The notes under the pieces: model-generated | Seen by the model: only the letters and a program-made list of their open reading frames with translations | Databases searched by the model: none | Told to the model about the DNA's origin: nothing | Shown here: positions 34,079 through 45,752 of the stretch, piece by piece | How the letters are laid out: the number at the start of each line of letters is the position of its first letter | Numbering within the stretch: position 1 is the stretch's first letter | Translations under genes and position numbers: made by a program | DNA from: Thelonectria olida | Taxonomy: Eukaryota > Ascomycota > Sordariomycetes > Hypocreales > Nectriaceae | DNA length: 64,000 nt | Assembly: GCA_020736575.1 (NCBI GenBank) | Contig: JAGPYM010000004.1 | Location: forward strand, 496,001-560,000 | Direction: 5' to 3'

Positions 34079-36513
34079 TTAGGTCAGAAAATCGCTGAGG
34101 ACTTGAACCCGAGTTCGGGCCACCTCTGAATCTTCACCCATAATCTGCATAATCTGAATCATCCTCGCTAGTGGCTTGTTAGTATATATGCAGCCGTTAT
34201 CATTAATGTCAGTCCACTCACTAATATCGGCCTTTGCTCTCACAAGTAGAGGGTCCCTTAGCAAGGCCTCTGGTCCACCGGGCTCCCGTGCTGCCTCCCG
34301 AAGTACATTGCCGATGCAGAGAGCCTCGAGAAAGGCTCGATGGTTAAAGACCCACCATACCCGCGCCTCTGTCTCCAGAAGCGTAAAGAGCAGAAAGAAC
34401 GCACTGATGGCATCGTGCGCTGCTTCCAATGTGCCGCGAATATTGACAGGCACATCAGTGCACTCCGAAGCATGCACCAACATCAGGTTATGGAAGTAGT
34501 TGCTCGTGAGGAACAACGTCTGCCGAACCACCCTTTTGTTTGTCTTCGTCAATGCCGTAATACTATCGGGATCCCACGACCGGAACACGTCCGGGAACGA
34601 TCGATATACGGCTCGAAAGTCCGCAATCAGCTTCGACTTGTGTCTTGCCGTAGCACAGATGGGTACGTCTAACGATCTAGGGGAGCAGATTGTCTCCTGA
34701 ACCAGGTTGGCTAGTGTCCATGAGCCTCGAATGTATGCTGTATCGGTGGGGTCACTATTTGCAATTGAAGATCCATCATCCAAGAGGTCATCAACTGATA
34801 CATCGGTATGCGTGGCTGATGGAGGCAGGGAAAGAAGCACGGTCAAGAACGTATCTTGAAGCAATACGGCCTGCCACAGCTTCCTCCGCTGCTGCTTTTC
34901 GAACAGGCTGGCATGGGGGGTCACTGTGCATTGTTAGGTCATCACCACCCATCAGCACCAAAAAAAAAAAAAAAAGCCAGTACTTACCAACATTAGGATC
35001 TCGGTGAAGACCCATAGCATAGGCCTGTCGTATCAGTATTCCCGCGAACGCCCAGCCATCCGACGCATGGTTGTCGTTGATGAGGAAATAGGTGATCAGC
35101 ACCATGGCCTGGATCGACCGCAATGACGCTTTGCTGAGATATGACGACACGCGTAACGCTTGATTACTAGCGGATGCGTAAAACTCAGCAGTTTGCTTTC
35201 GCTCCCGGGGAGTTGTCGACGTTGTGACGAACTGGGTGCCCAGCGCCAGCATGACGAAGATCAAGGCGATAAAGGCACCATCCACTTCGTTCTTTTCCGG
35301 TTGACCCATCTGCCAGAAGTGCTCATAGTCCGCATAAAACGTTTGTCGATGAATCATGGGATATACGGGATCGACACACTCGAAATAGCGACCGAGTAAT
35401 ATATCGGCCTGGATCTTTTCAGGGAGAACGGAGATGACTTCGGGCAGTCCTCCTTCACAGGTCCAATAATTTGCGAAGGGGTGCTCTGACCCGATACCGA
35501 AGACATTACTGGCGGTGGGCAACGAGTACGGCACGTTGGAAAGAAGACCAGTGGAGAGCGCGATGCCCCTTGATGTCATCTCCAAATCGCCCGACATGCC
35601 GCGATCAGCAATATTAGGGATCGGCGACCTGTAAATACCACTAGGCGTCCTTCTCTTTGGGGGCTTGGTCATGCGACGGCCATTGGCTGCCGAACGAGTT
35701 GTCTCCCTATTGCAATGTTAATACCAGGTGGATGAACACGTTCAGAACAAGCATACTCGAGGAGGTTCGCGACGAGGGCATATCTGCATTCGGTTTGCCG
35801 CTTAATGCCTTGAAAGGGTTAGTATTGTGGTGTATGAGAGATGTTAGCATTCTGGCTTTTCTTACATGCGAGGCAATGCGGTCGACCTCGATCGCACTAT
35901 CAAGTTGTCAGTTACCTCGACTTAACATCCAATACAAACGCCCAGTTGGTATAGCGTGACCGGAGAAAAGGGAGCCAGAGATATGCGCGGAAAGCATGGG
36001 CCAATGAGCAAAGAAGAATCCTGACATATTATGCCAAGATCTAAAGTGACAGAAGTGGGTGCATCTCCTAGATGGCCAGAGGCCCGAGATGGACGGGAAT
36101 GAACGGAGATGGGTAACGGAGATAGCAACAGCCCTACTGGGGTACAACCAACGTACCTTGGTTTTGCGCTCAACACACTCGTGGCACGACAAGGTGGGCT
36201 TGTTACGCTTCTGCTTCTTCTTTGAGGGCCCTTCACCATTCGTAGACCCTTCGCCTTCGTCGAGGTCCACGAGGTATCCGCCACGCCGTAGGTCAGAGCC
36301 CGTTGCAGAACCTGAGGGTAGCCGATGAGAGGCCGAGGTGGGGGAAGTAACGGCAGAGGTGGATGAGGCGGAACCAGGCGTCAGCGCAGGGCCGGCAGCA
36401 GGAGGTACATGGCCATAGGGCGAAGGATGGTGTTGCGGGTGCGAAGAGGGTTGCTGCTGCTGTTGTTGTTGGTGATGCGCGAGGTGCGGGTGAGGGCGCT
36501 GAGACAGATCCAT
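34079..36513 (-). CDS. Zn2Cys6 fungal transcription factor
   Basis: Six exons (36157-36513, 35866-35896, 35757-35808, 34988-35706, 34222-34923, 34079-34167) encode 649 residues. The N-terminus has a poly-Gln run (residues 15-21) and Ser/Pro-rich sequence. The binuclear zinc cluster spans residues 110-137: C110-x2-C113-x6-C120-x6-C127-x2-C130-x6-C137 (LSCHECVERKTK-CDRGRPHCLAC-IKRQTEC). The cluster is cut by two introns and one of its exons is only 31 bases. The middle and C-terminal part is the fungal-specific TF domain (PIPNIADRGMSG, EKIQADILLGRYFECVDPVY, PMIHRQTFYADYEHF, AYAMGLHRDPNV, QRRKLWQAVLLQDTFL). Introns are 35897-36156, 35809-35865, 35707-35756, 34924-34987 and 34168-34221. The last is 54 bases, stays in frame and has a perfect tactaac branch site. 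Target genes are unknown. Confidence 0.9.
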
Positions 36514-39500
36514 CCCGTCGTGCTGTTTGCTTGTGCCGCCGCCTCTCGCCCACCTTCACCAACCAAAATAACGCGCCCAGAAGAGGGCGGCGAGTCAAGT
36601 GCTGCGTAAACCCGGGCCTCTGACAAACCTGATAGATGAGATGAATTGAGGCTCTGGGCGCACACGAACCACAGGCGCGCGTATGATGGGATTGCTTGGT
36701 GTGTTCGGCCGGGAATAAAGCCGACTTTGCGCAATGGAAAATAAAACACTGGACGGTAGACGGCAGGCGGCCGAAACACAAGGGGGGGGGATAAATCGGT
36801 TGTTCGGCTTTGAGCGCTGGGAATAACGAGTTTGGAGTTGATGGACAACCAAGAGCCCAAGACCGAGAACCGGAGACCGGGGGGATGTTGAAAGCGAGGA
36901 GAGGGTTGATGATGTAGGAATGTGTCAAGACATGCGACAGGTCAAGTACGAGACAACTGCAAACGACGGATAGAAGGTGGGAATAAGAAGAAAAGTCGCA
37001 ATATTATTAATTAGAGAGGGAAAAAATGGAAAGGATTCGGGGCCTGGGGGGAAGATGAAGGGGGGTGGAACTGGGATTGGACGCGGATGGGACATTGGAC
37101 GGGCGGGCAGACATGAACTTCACCTCCCGCCCTCAGGCTCAGACTCAGGCTCAGACTCAGGGAAGGACCCCCGAAAAGGCGGGGGCGGAGCGAGCGGATA
37201 ACTCTCCTCGACCTTAGGTTGGTACCTTAGGAGGTTAACGAATATGTTTTTCCCCCACCAGCGGCCCATCCATGGATAACTAGCGGCTCAGGCAGCTTGG
37301 TGGCACAGTAGGTTTTTATGCCTTGCTAGGCTGGGGTGCTGAAGAAGACGAAGGTGGTGGTGGTGGTTGTGGGTGGTTGTTGTTGTGCTTGAGTTGAAGG
37401 GGAAGCGTTGGACGTTGATCGTCGCGGATTTCAACGGGGAGGCATTGATGAGAGTTGCCGTGTATGTATTGTATGTACCTACACTTGCAACACCTCTTCC
37501 ACCAACTTCAACCCATGGAAGAAAACACCGCAAAATTGGTCCAAAACCCCAGCCAATTCTCTCAGTCAGGCACCTCGCAGCAGCCATCGGCCTTGGCTCC
37601 CATCGTCAACTACGGGACATGGGCATAGCCGTAGGCAGGTCGTTGAACCCATCTCAATGGAACCGGGCACCTACGAGCATAGCGGGTTGTAGGCGCTAAC
37701 TCGACGTACCAAATGCCCTAGGTACGGTGTGCGCCACCTGACAGTGGGCCATCCCAGACGTGGCTGTCCCGAGAAAATGACACAGCCGCATTGCCAAGTT
37801 GGACCACTCCAACGGTAATTCTGTGCAACCAAAAGGTTGGCCGGGTTAGCTGCCCACCATCGTCATCTCCACGGCCATTTTGTTTTATTTCCTCTAGCTG
37901 CGACACACGGCTGCTAGATTACTGCGACTACCGAGTGCACGAATAGGACGGTTGATCTAGTCAATGGATTGGCGGTGTAATTAGAATCCGACAAAGATCA
38001 ACCAAGAGGCCGCATCCAATCCCACTCCTACCTTCCACCACTTCCTCCTCCTCCTTGTCCTCTTTCAGCCCCGTCTCAGCTCTCAGCTAGCCCTGGCGCT
38101 TGGGAGGCTGCTCGATGGCTCGGGTGCACCGTGTAACGTGCTACGAATTTGTCAAACAAGTGCCGCCTCCGGCTCCGGCGAAGAACGGGAGGAAAAACCT
38201 CTCTCTCAACGAATGTCATCATTCTTGATCCTTGGAAACGCGACCCCCGTGGCTGGCCTCGAGCAAGCCATCGCTTGTTCCGTGTCTCCACCAGGCGCCG
38301 CCCCCGAGCTCGAACTAGCCAGTTAAGAGATTCAGCCTTTTTTGGGGGGACAGAGAGAAAGAGATTAGGAGGAGATGGGAGGTGAGGAAAGGGGCAACAA
38401 GCCTTGCGGTGAGACGTCGTTACTGCGTCCATGAGGAAGAAATGGCGGTGTTTGAACCGGGCGGGCGTGATGGCCATCGCAGTACTATCTGGGTCTCTAC
38501 AGCCTCATACATCATTGTCAGGGCATTTCCTAGTCCCTACTCTCGGCAGTCAGTCACCCGCCCGACTCCCCTGCCAAAGGCCTTGCCGAGGAGCAGATAG
38601 GTACGTATGGATGCCCAATGCTCGCCAAGCCCGCGTGGCCCAAGCACTGCGTCCTCTTTGTTAATACCGATCCAGATAGTCTTGATCCCATTGGAGTGGC
38701 CCATTCCCGGAGCTCGGTACGCAAGCGACTTGGATCGAACCCGTTCCCCCCTCGGCACGTCCTATTCTAGGGCTGGCGTGCGCAAATCAGTGCCGAATGA
38801 CGATCGATTGCACGCTCCCAATTCCAAGGATACGGAACACGGATTCTACCGTCCCAAGTCCCAAGTCCCAGACACTCAGCCTGTGCCGCAACAGGGCCCC
38901 GAAACTCTAATTGATTGAGATGGTCCAAAGAACTTCCTCAGCGCGCGTGGCGCTTCGGAGCATGTAGTCGACCGGTGGCGTTTTCTTCCCATTTCAAGGC
39001 AAAGGCTCGGTAAATTTGCCTACCGTCCGGAGAATGTCACCAGGCTGATAAGAATATGACTTCTCCGGACCATGGAAGAATAACGTACGAACACGTAACT
39101 TAGCTCATAGGCTATTGGTGCACGTATGAAAGAGGAAATAAGGCCGTGACTATCGTCATCTTCATCGACGCCTTCTCATCTCTAATAAGTGCTCCTCCAC
39201 CTCTGGGGAGCCAGCCAGTCATCATCCCACGCCGTGCCGTACCCGCCCTAAAAGAAGGGCCTAGCTTTCGCCCCGATCCACGGGTCTGGACCTTCGACTG
39301 GTCTCCTAGCTTCCTCTTCTGGTGAATGACCAAGAAAGGTCACACGAGAGTGACGAGATGCAGCGCCGCGTGGGTAAGGGCTGCTGGCTAGACCTAAGAT
39401 GAAGCTCATGAGCATACACGGCCCAACACGGGAATCGACGGGATACCGATGGGGTACGTAGTATGCGACGTTGGTCATGTATCTGCAGACTAACATCCAT

Positions 39501-40200
39501 GACATACCCGTCACACTCCTCTTCATGTGAGGCCTGCGTTGGGCTCTCTGCACAACCGCTCCTCCTCCAGGGTAGGCCAACACTATCAGATTCGGAACAT
39601 TTTTTACACAACTTCACCACTAGAGGTTTAGAGTTGTTCACATCGGGGACACGCAATCGTGGCTTGCTGGTGGAGTGGATAGAGATCGCAAGCCAAGAGT
39701 CATGCGTGGTTGGAACTGGCATGAATGCACGACTTGGGAAGCTTTTTCTCTCCAATACGAAGCTCGAGATGGTCCAAATCAACAACACATGCATACCAAA
39801 GCCCTGGAACGCGCGCTCGCCGCACCGCCCCCACCCAGGAGCTTAATTCATCACTGACAGCTCTGACGGGACAATGCCAAAGTCTCTTGGGATATATGAC
39901 TCGATGACGTAGATGCCCTTGTCGGAGAGAGTTGTTCTTCTTAGAGCATTTGCATGGGAGGCATTTGGTGAGCTGCCCGTGTAAGTCGTGCATTCGTACC
40001 TCCGAAAGCTCCGCCGATGCTCTCGATGCAGCTGTGAAGTGGGGTCAATGCTCGTCACCACTCACTTGTCGTGTCATGCACAGCAGCATCAACTACATGA
40101 AGCTCGCAGCACGACACATTCGAGTATGCCAATTCACCTCTCGCACCTGACATCTCCCATTCAGCGCACGCAACTCCTGGCACGCCATCTTCACCACACC
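36514..40200. other. Long divergent intergenic region
   Basis: About 3.7 kb between the divergent TF and Alr4036-type genes. Frames here are short, overlap on both strands and have no family-like content. Notable sequence: imperfect 12-base tandem repeat ctcaggctcaga at 37132-37161, palindromic accttaggttggtaccttagg at 37211-37231, cctaggtac near 37717-37726, GGT-rich DNA at 37340-37385, and a short cccaagt repeat at 38850-38870. It is probably regulatory sequence and 5' UTR. Confidence 0.5.
37132..37161 (+). repeat. 12-bp tandem repeat, 2.5 copies
   Basis: The unit ctcaggctcaga is repeated exactly twice and followed by a half copy. It sits within the TF/oxidase intergenic region. Confidence 0.8.
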
Positions 40201-40998
40201 ATGGCCGCCCAATCTCCATTCTCCCCCGCCCCCTGGCGCAGCGACTTCCTCACCCATCTCAAGGCCGTAGACACTCCCACCTGTGTCTTCAGCACCCTGC
40301 ATCACGAGCCTGCTTCATCCGAGGGAGCCCAGCCTCGTGTCACGCCCCGCAGCCGCACCGTTGTCTTCCGCGGCATGTGGGCATCGCTGCCCGTCAATCC
40401 CAAAAACCCGGCGCCGTTGAACCCGGCCGCATATGACAGCGATCTCCTGACCATCACCAACGATGCTCGCATGCAGAAGACTGGAGAACTCTTCGGATCG
40501 GCGCCTGGATCTGCATCTTCACCGCAGACCGGCGGCGGAGGGCCCATTGAGGCCGTCTTTTGGGTAGTCCCGACGCGAACGCAATGGCGGATACGCGGAC
40601 ACGCCTATGTCTTGGGTCCTGATGTCGACACCGAAGCCGCAACGCTAGTAAGGAGTGAAATTCAGAAATACATGCGACCTACTGGCGGTTATGACACCAA
40701 GGACTGGAACTGGGATCGTGAGGTGACGGCGCATTTCGGCAACTTGAGTCCTGGGATGAGAGGGTCGTTTAAGAACCCCCCTCCAGGAACGCCTTTGAGC
40801 GAGAAGCCGCCGCCAGGAATGGAACTCGGACAGAAGGTGGAAGACTTGCACGACAAGATCGCCAGGGAGAACTTTAGGGTGGTGGTTATCGTGCCGGAAG
40901 AGGTTGACAGAGTGGACTTGACGGATCCTGCAGAGGGGAAGCGGTGGAACTACAAGCTGGTTGACGATTCTTGGGAGACTACTGAGTTGTGGCCTTGA
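40201..40998 (+). CDS. Pyridoxamine-phosphate-oxidase-like flavin protein (Alr4036 family)
   Basis: A single exon of 265 residues. It belongs to the split-barrel flavin-binding proteins related to pyridoxamine 5'-phosphate oxidase, Alr4036 type. The N-terminus APWRSDFLTHLKAVDTPTCV leads to the core strand TVVFRGMWASLP, then DLLTITNDARMQKTGELF and IEAVFWVVPTRTQWRIRGHA, which match the FMN-contact region of the family. The C-terminal segment ENFRVVVIVPEEVDRVDLTD and GKRWNYKLVDDSWETTELWP completes the fold. The reaction is unproven: members are annotated as oxidases by fold only. I chose MAAQSPFSPAPW as start because the sequence upstream in the same frame does not resemble the family. Confidence 0.85.
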   Translation: MAAQSPFSPAPWRSDFLTHLKAVDTPTCVFSTLHHEPASSEGAQPRVTPRSRTVVFRGMWASLPVNPKNPAPLNPAAYDSDLLTITNDARMQKTGELFGSAPGSASSPQTGGGGPIEAVFWVVPTRTQWRIRGHAYVLGPDVDTEAATLVRSEIQKYMRPTGGYDTKDWNWDREVTAHFGNLSPGMRGSFKNPPPGTPLSEKPPPGMELGQKVEDLHDKIARENFRVVVIVPEEVDRVDLTDPAEGKRWNYKLVDDSWETTELWP

Positions 40999-41587
40999 TG
41001 TAATCTGATATTACTTTAATAGATTATGAGCTTGCTTTATTTCACCATGAGGGCTGTGTTTTCCAAGAAACGAGTGAGCATACAAGCAAGATATGTGTTC
41101 CGAGCCCTGCGATAGTCGTGCTGAAGTTATGGGTAGAGGCTGGAAAGTTAACCATAATCTATTAGGCATCAAATATAGATGATGCTTCCAAGAATCTATC
41201 AGATGTCGACTAATCCCTGAGTATGTAGACCAGTGACTGTGTCTTCACCTACCATAGAGTAGAGGTCTACCGTTGGTGTCTTTTCAGTACGTTGACAGGT
41301 CAGCCATCATGCTTTACATCCTAGAACAATACTCCATGTATTCTCACTTTGCCTAGATTCAAGTGACACCAATGCACAGGGTTATATAAATAACCAACAA
41401 AAGAAGTTTGTTCCAGGTCTTAGACTCCAGGACCCTTCCTAAGAAAGCGTCCCAGGGTCACTCAGACGAAACAGATGCATGTCATGCTGCTACATCCATC
41501 TTGAGCTATAACCTGTAGCTTAAGGCGAGGTTAGCCCAATTAGTTACCCTGATGAAATCATATTTCCTCCGCTTCCCTCCGTCGCGT

Positions 41588-42127
41588 CTAGTTTTGAATT
41601 CGGTCCAGGAACGCTTCTGACAGAACGGACTGTATCAACTTAGGTTCGTCCCCCGCGACCATCTTACCACTCATCGAGCGTGGTGCATTTTTGAAAGTCA
41701 CAATAGATTCAAGATCTGTGGTCCAACAAGCAAGGCTTGATGAATGCTTGAGTCTTGTGACTTCTCTGCGAACGAGTCGAAAGGCCTGGCGAGGGCACGG
41801 CATCGAGCACATAGGTATGTACCTGTCTGGCTGCTTTCCAGATATGATGGATCAAGCCGATAAAGAGAAATATTATAATTGTGTCTACAATTCTTGAGGT
41901 ACCTCTCTATCCAAGTTGACACCGTCAGTAACAGCTCAATCTGGGATCCTGGCAAGTCTGGCGGAGGACGCTCTCTTCTATCGTGAATCTGATTGCTGTG
42001 AGTCGAAGGCAGACCTCTTGATGTTTAGTGAATGATGACAGTACTAGAACGTACCTGGTTCGAGTTTCTGTTTGGCTCTATGTTGACTATACAGAGTAGG
42101 GATGTCAATATAGGTAGGTTTGGTCAT
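41588..42127 (-). pseudogene. Possible small gene or gene remnant
   Basis: On the minus strand, the ATG at 42125-42127 starts MTKPTYIDIPTLYSQHRAKQ. A gtacgt donor and a cactaaac..atcaag acceptor (about 42016-42053) splice it in frame to VCLRLTAIRFTIEESVLRQT, which soon meets a stop. Further on, a frame ending at 41588 reads REVTRLKHSSSLACWTTDLE and SGKMVAGDEPKLIQSVLSEA. The two parts cannot be joined in one frame by any good splice pair that I can find. It may therefore be a decayed gene, a model I have not solved, or chance. I recognise no family. Confidence 0.25.
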
Positions 42128-45100
42128 AGATGCGTATGCTGCAAGGGTAGCAATCGACACTCAACTGGGTAACTCTGTAGACTATGTGGCTAGACGAAAA
42201 GAAAAGAAAGGTTTCATTTGTAGGGTCTCTCTGGCCTCTACCTCATAATCGAACGCTCTCATCCCCGTGGTCCAATGAGTTCACCCGAAATCGCTGCTCT
42301 AGACCTCAGTGCAAGTCAGGAATTCAAGCCAAGTAGCCCACGTGTTGACCACCCACGACGACGGTGTGTGGTCGAGTTTTTGGGACATACCCTTTTGCAT
42401 TCGACCACATGTTGTCGTAATACCAGGAACAAGACAGACGCGGCGCGTAGGGAGCTCAAGCTGCAGCGACGACATACTCCATGCAGAAGTCACACGCCAT
42501 GGCTGACAGCGAGCATAGAAATCCTACATAAGTCTGGCTATGCTATTTGAAGAAGTTCCTCGTATCGATGCTAGGGACATGCAATGACTACTCGACGCTG
42601 GTCACTTGCGTGATCTTGGTCCTGACAGAAGTTCCAAGTGATATGAGACAGATCTCGGAGAGCACATCTCACGCACAAGTTATTTCGAGCTAGGAACAAT
42701 CTCTAAGCGGCAGGTGCTTTCATCTCGTCCGTCAGATTGATTAGAAACTAGCCCGTCGGCAGATGTGCCCAATCGACGCCGCCGCCTTCTCAGCAGATGT
42801 CTCGCATGGCAGCCCGACACCACCAGTCAGTCGACCACTGCCAAATCTGCGACATGCGGCACCTCAAACTGCCGCGACCTCGTTCGAGATGCCGCCGGCT
42901 ACGGCCAGAACCTCATCTGTAGAGATCCATATCTCTCGTTGTCTTACCGCCCTCCCTTTGGAAACCCGCTGGCCGAGCTGCATGACACCAGCGTCAGACC
43001 GCCGCCTGTCCCGCAAGCACATGCATCTCGCCGGCCGCCGCCGCGATGTCCTGTAACCGAGACGAGCGCCTACAGCACGTTAAGTTCCTTTCACATCCTT
43101 TGACCGTTGTCACGCGCCCACCTTTTCTTCTCCACCACCAGGCGAGCTTCAGATGGCCCATAGCATCCCCGTTCCCGTTCCCGTGACGGACTCCTCTCTC
43201 CACTTCGACGATTTGCTTCGATCGTCTTTCGTTGCAAGGCAAATGAAATTTGTGGCATCCTGGAACAGTAACACAAGAGACCAGGGCCCTTGTTGGGGAA
43301 ATTTTTTTAAAAAATACAAAATAAATAAAAAAATATAAAAAATAGCGTCATGAGATCCCTCTCCGCGTCGTTCGTCTACCGCCGCAGCCTTGACGGGTAG
43401 TTACTCTTACTACGGTTTTAGTCACAGAGGCTGCAGGAGTACGGATTTGGCAGACACATGGGCAGATTGCGCATCTCTCTACGTTCCTTTCATGACATGT
43501 TCTTTTGCGTGAAAATGTTGAAATACATTTGAAGATGAATGGAGACGCACCCCCTCCCGGACGAGGCTCGCAAACGGCGTGGAGAAGACGTGTCGAATAC
43601 TCCATAGAATGATGGATATGATGCACAATCGCACGCGTTGGGGTTAGATTTGCGGAGACCGACTTGTTCGTCTTTTCAAGGGCGACACTGAGACATGCAT
43701 ATTTTCTTCCAACCGCGACGCGGGGTTTTTGGTTGCGTTGAGGCTGGGCAGAGACTATCTTGACGTGCACCTCGACCAACTGACAGGGGGGCGGTGACAA
43801 CACATGTGTATCGCTAACCTATTCGTGTGTAGTGACTTCCTGTGCATGCGTATGTAGTATGGGCACGGTACTTGGAAGATATCGGGTTTTTGCATGGCGT
43901 AATAAAATTCTGTTTCTTCCATGCAGAGCAGAGGGTGTGCGTGCCAAGAGGATCGAAACGCGGGAGGACGGGAGAGGGCGTACCTAGCCAAGCAAGGGAC
44001 CAAGGGATGGATGAATGGATGGCCGAATGAAGTCGTCTGTGAGTGTGTGTGTGTGTGTCCAATGCTAATTCCGCTTTGGTTGATGTGCAGCCAGAGCATC
44101 CCTGCCTTTGACGGCTCCGGTCGTCCACACACCTATCGAGCGGTACGGAAGCCCGTTTTGCGATGCCTTCTCCCGCCCATGGGTTTGTTTGTCTCTGGAC
44201 GCGGTGTGTGCTCCTCGACTGACTGCTCATGAACCGACCTTCTGTTGTTTCGTCTCTGCTTCGTCTCAAGTGAGTGACGTGGTTCGCCAACTCTGCCCGG
44301 CCCTCGGACGGACCTCCGCGTGCCCCCGGGCCAATGGACACGGACAAGTATCTGCTGCGTATCCGTATTGATGAAGGTATTCGTTTTGATGCACGGAAGC
44401 CGGCGAATTTGGAATTGTTCTGGGCTGCAACCTTTAGTCTGTCTGTCTGGCTGATATAGCCCTGTCTTGTTTGATATAGGCGTGTCGGACACCGGGTTCC
44501 GTTTATTCGCTCTCTTTGCCATGTGTGTGTCTCTTTCTTTTACCCTGCTGCCTATTCGTACATATCGAGTCACGTATAGAGTAAAATTCCCACAAAGCAA
44601 AGAATGGACGTGTTGGTTGTGGATATCTTGAAAAAAAAAAAAAACCACCATCATCGCAGGGAGCAAAATATGAAATGGCGGGGCGCTTAACATCAACGAC
44701 ATGATGTGCGTTAATTTAGAACTGAGCAAAGACGAGATGAGCCGATCGGAAGAGGGAACCACCAGTGACGACACGTGCGTAACGTCAGCTAATCTCGACA
44801 CTAACAATCATGGATGGAGATTTCTCTCTCCAGTAGCTACTCCGTAGACTCTCGGGGGTTCCCGTCTTGGTCTTTGAGGAGGAGGGGGTGATGATGAGGA
44901 ATTCAGACTCCTGATGGAACAGGTCCGAGGGTCGTCGGTTCCGTGAATGGAAATACCACTTCCCTCATCTTTTTCGTCTCTTTCGTTTTGGGAGACACAT
45001 GATTGGGTCTCTTTCTATCCGCCCGCGATGCGTGTGATGAGAAGCCTCCTCCTCCTCCGCCCATCACGCATCTCGGTGAACGAGGGTTTCCAACCCCTAG

Positions 45101-45342
45101 CAGACAGGCCCTTTTTTAGTTTGAATGAAGCACGCCATAACTATCGGCGGGTAATAGACGTGCTCGATCCGGGCGGAGCACGTCTCTGCCCGGAAACAGT
45201 CTAGAAACGGCCGCGGTGCGGTATCTTGTTTCGCTCGGTTCGGGGCGCACACCGAGCGTTGCTCATTGTCAACGGGCTTCTGGCCTCGAAAAAGGGTGGG
45301 ATTCAATTTTAGGGACATGGGGAAATTTCATCTGCTGTTGGA

Positions 45343-45357
45343 GGGGGGGGGGGGGGG
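45343..45357 (+). repeat. Homopolymer G run (15)
   Basis: Fifteen consecutive G residues inside the gene-free region. It could form a G-rich structure but is more likely a simple slippage tract. Confidence 0.85.
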
Positions 45358-45732
45358 TCCTCATCACCCTGCGAGAGATTTGCTTCCCTTGCACACACGC
45401 GAAAAGAGTTCGAGCCCTCTCCGGGATAGCCTGGTCTCTCTTTTGTTCAGGTACATAGTACTGCCCAAAGGCAGGGCAAGACAAGGAAAGGGATGTTGAG
45501 ATGGCAGGGCGAGGGTCGCTTGTGGTGTTCCGCCCTCCGCGGCGGAAAGGATGAATCCCTGCTGGAAACTCGGCCAAGTTGCTGCGCCGCGGAGTTGCTG
45601 ACAGAGTTTATCCATTCAATGTTGTCACATTCTCGCGGCGTTGGAAGTATGTGTGTACAGTACGTAGTGATTAGGGACTTTGTCGTCGGCGGCAAAGAAC
45701 CGGACGAGTCATTGCGCAGAGATATTACCAAC

Positions 45733-45752
45733 CTCTCTCTCTCTCTCTCTCT
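45733..45752 (+). repeat. CT microsatellite
   Basis: Ten uninterrupted CT units in noncoding sequence. Confidence 0.85.

Noticed and set aside
36293..36928. Minus-strand frame of 211 codons upstream of the transcription factor start
   Set aside because: It overlaps the start of the regulator in a different frame and looks like translated 5' leader.
38690..38780. tRNA-like T-arm sequence on the minus strand (gggttcgatcc)
   Set aside because: No matching acceptor, D or anticodon arms could be folded around it.
42765..43103. Plus-strand frame of 112 codons with a possible intron after it
   Set aside because: A donor at about 43081 and an acceptor near 43141 are plausible, but the product is Arg/Pro-rich, matches no family and competes with other frames of equal length.
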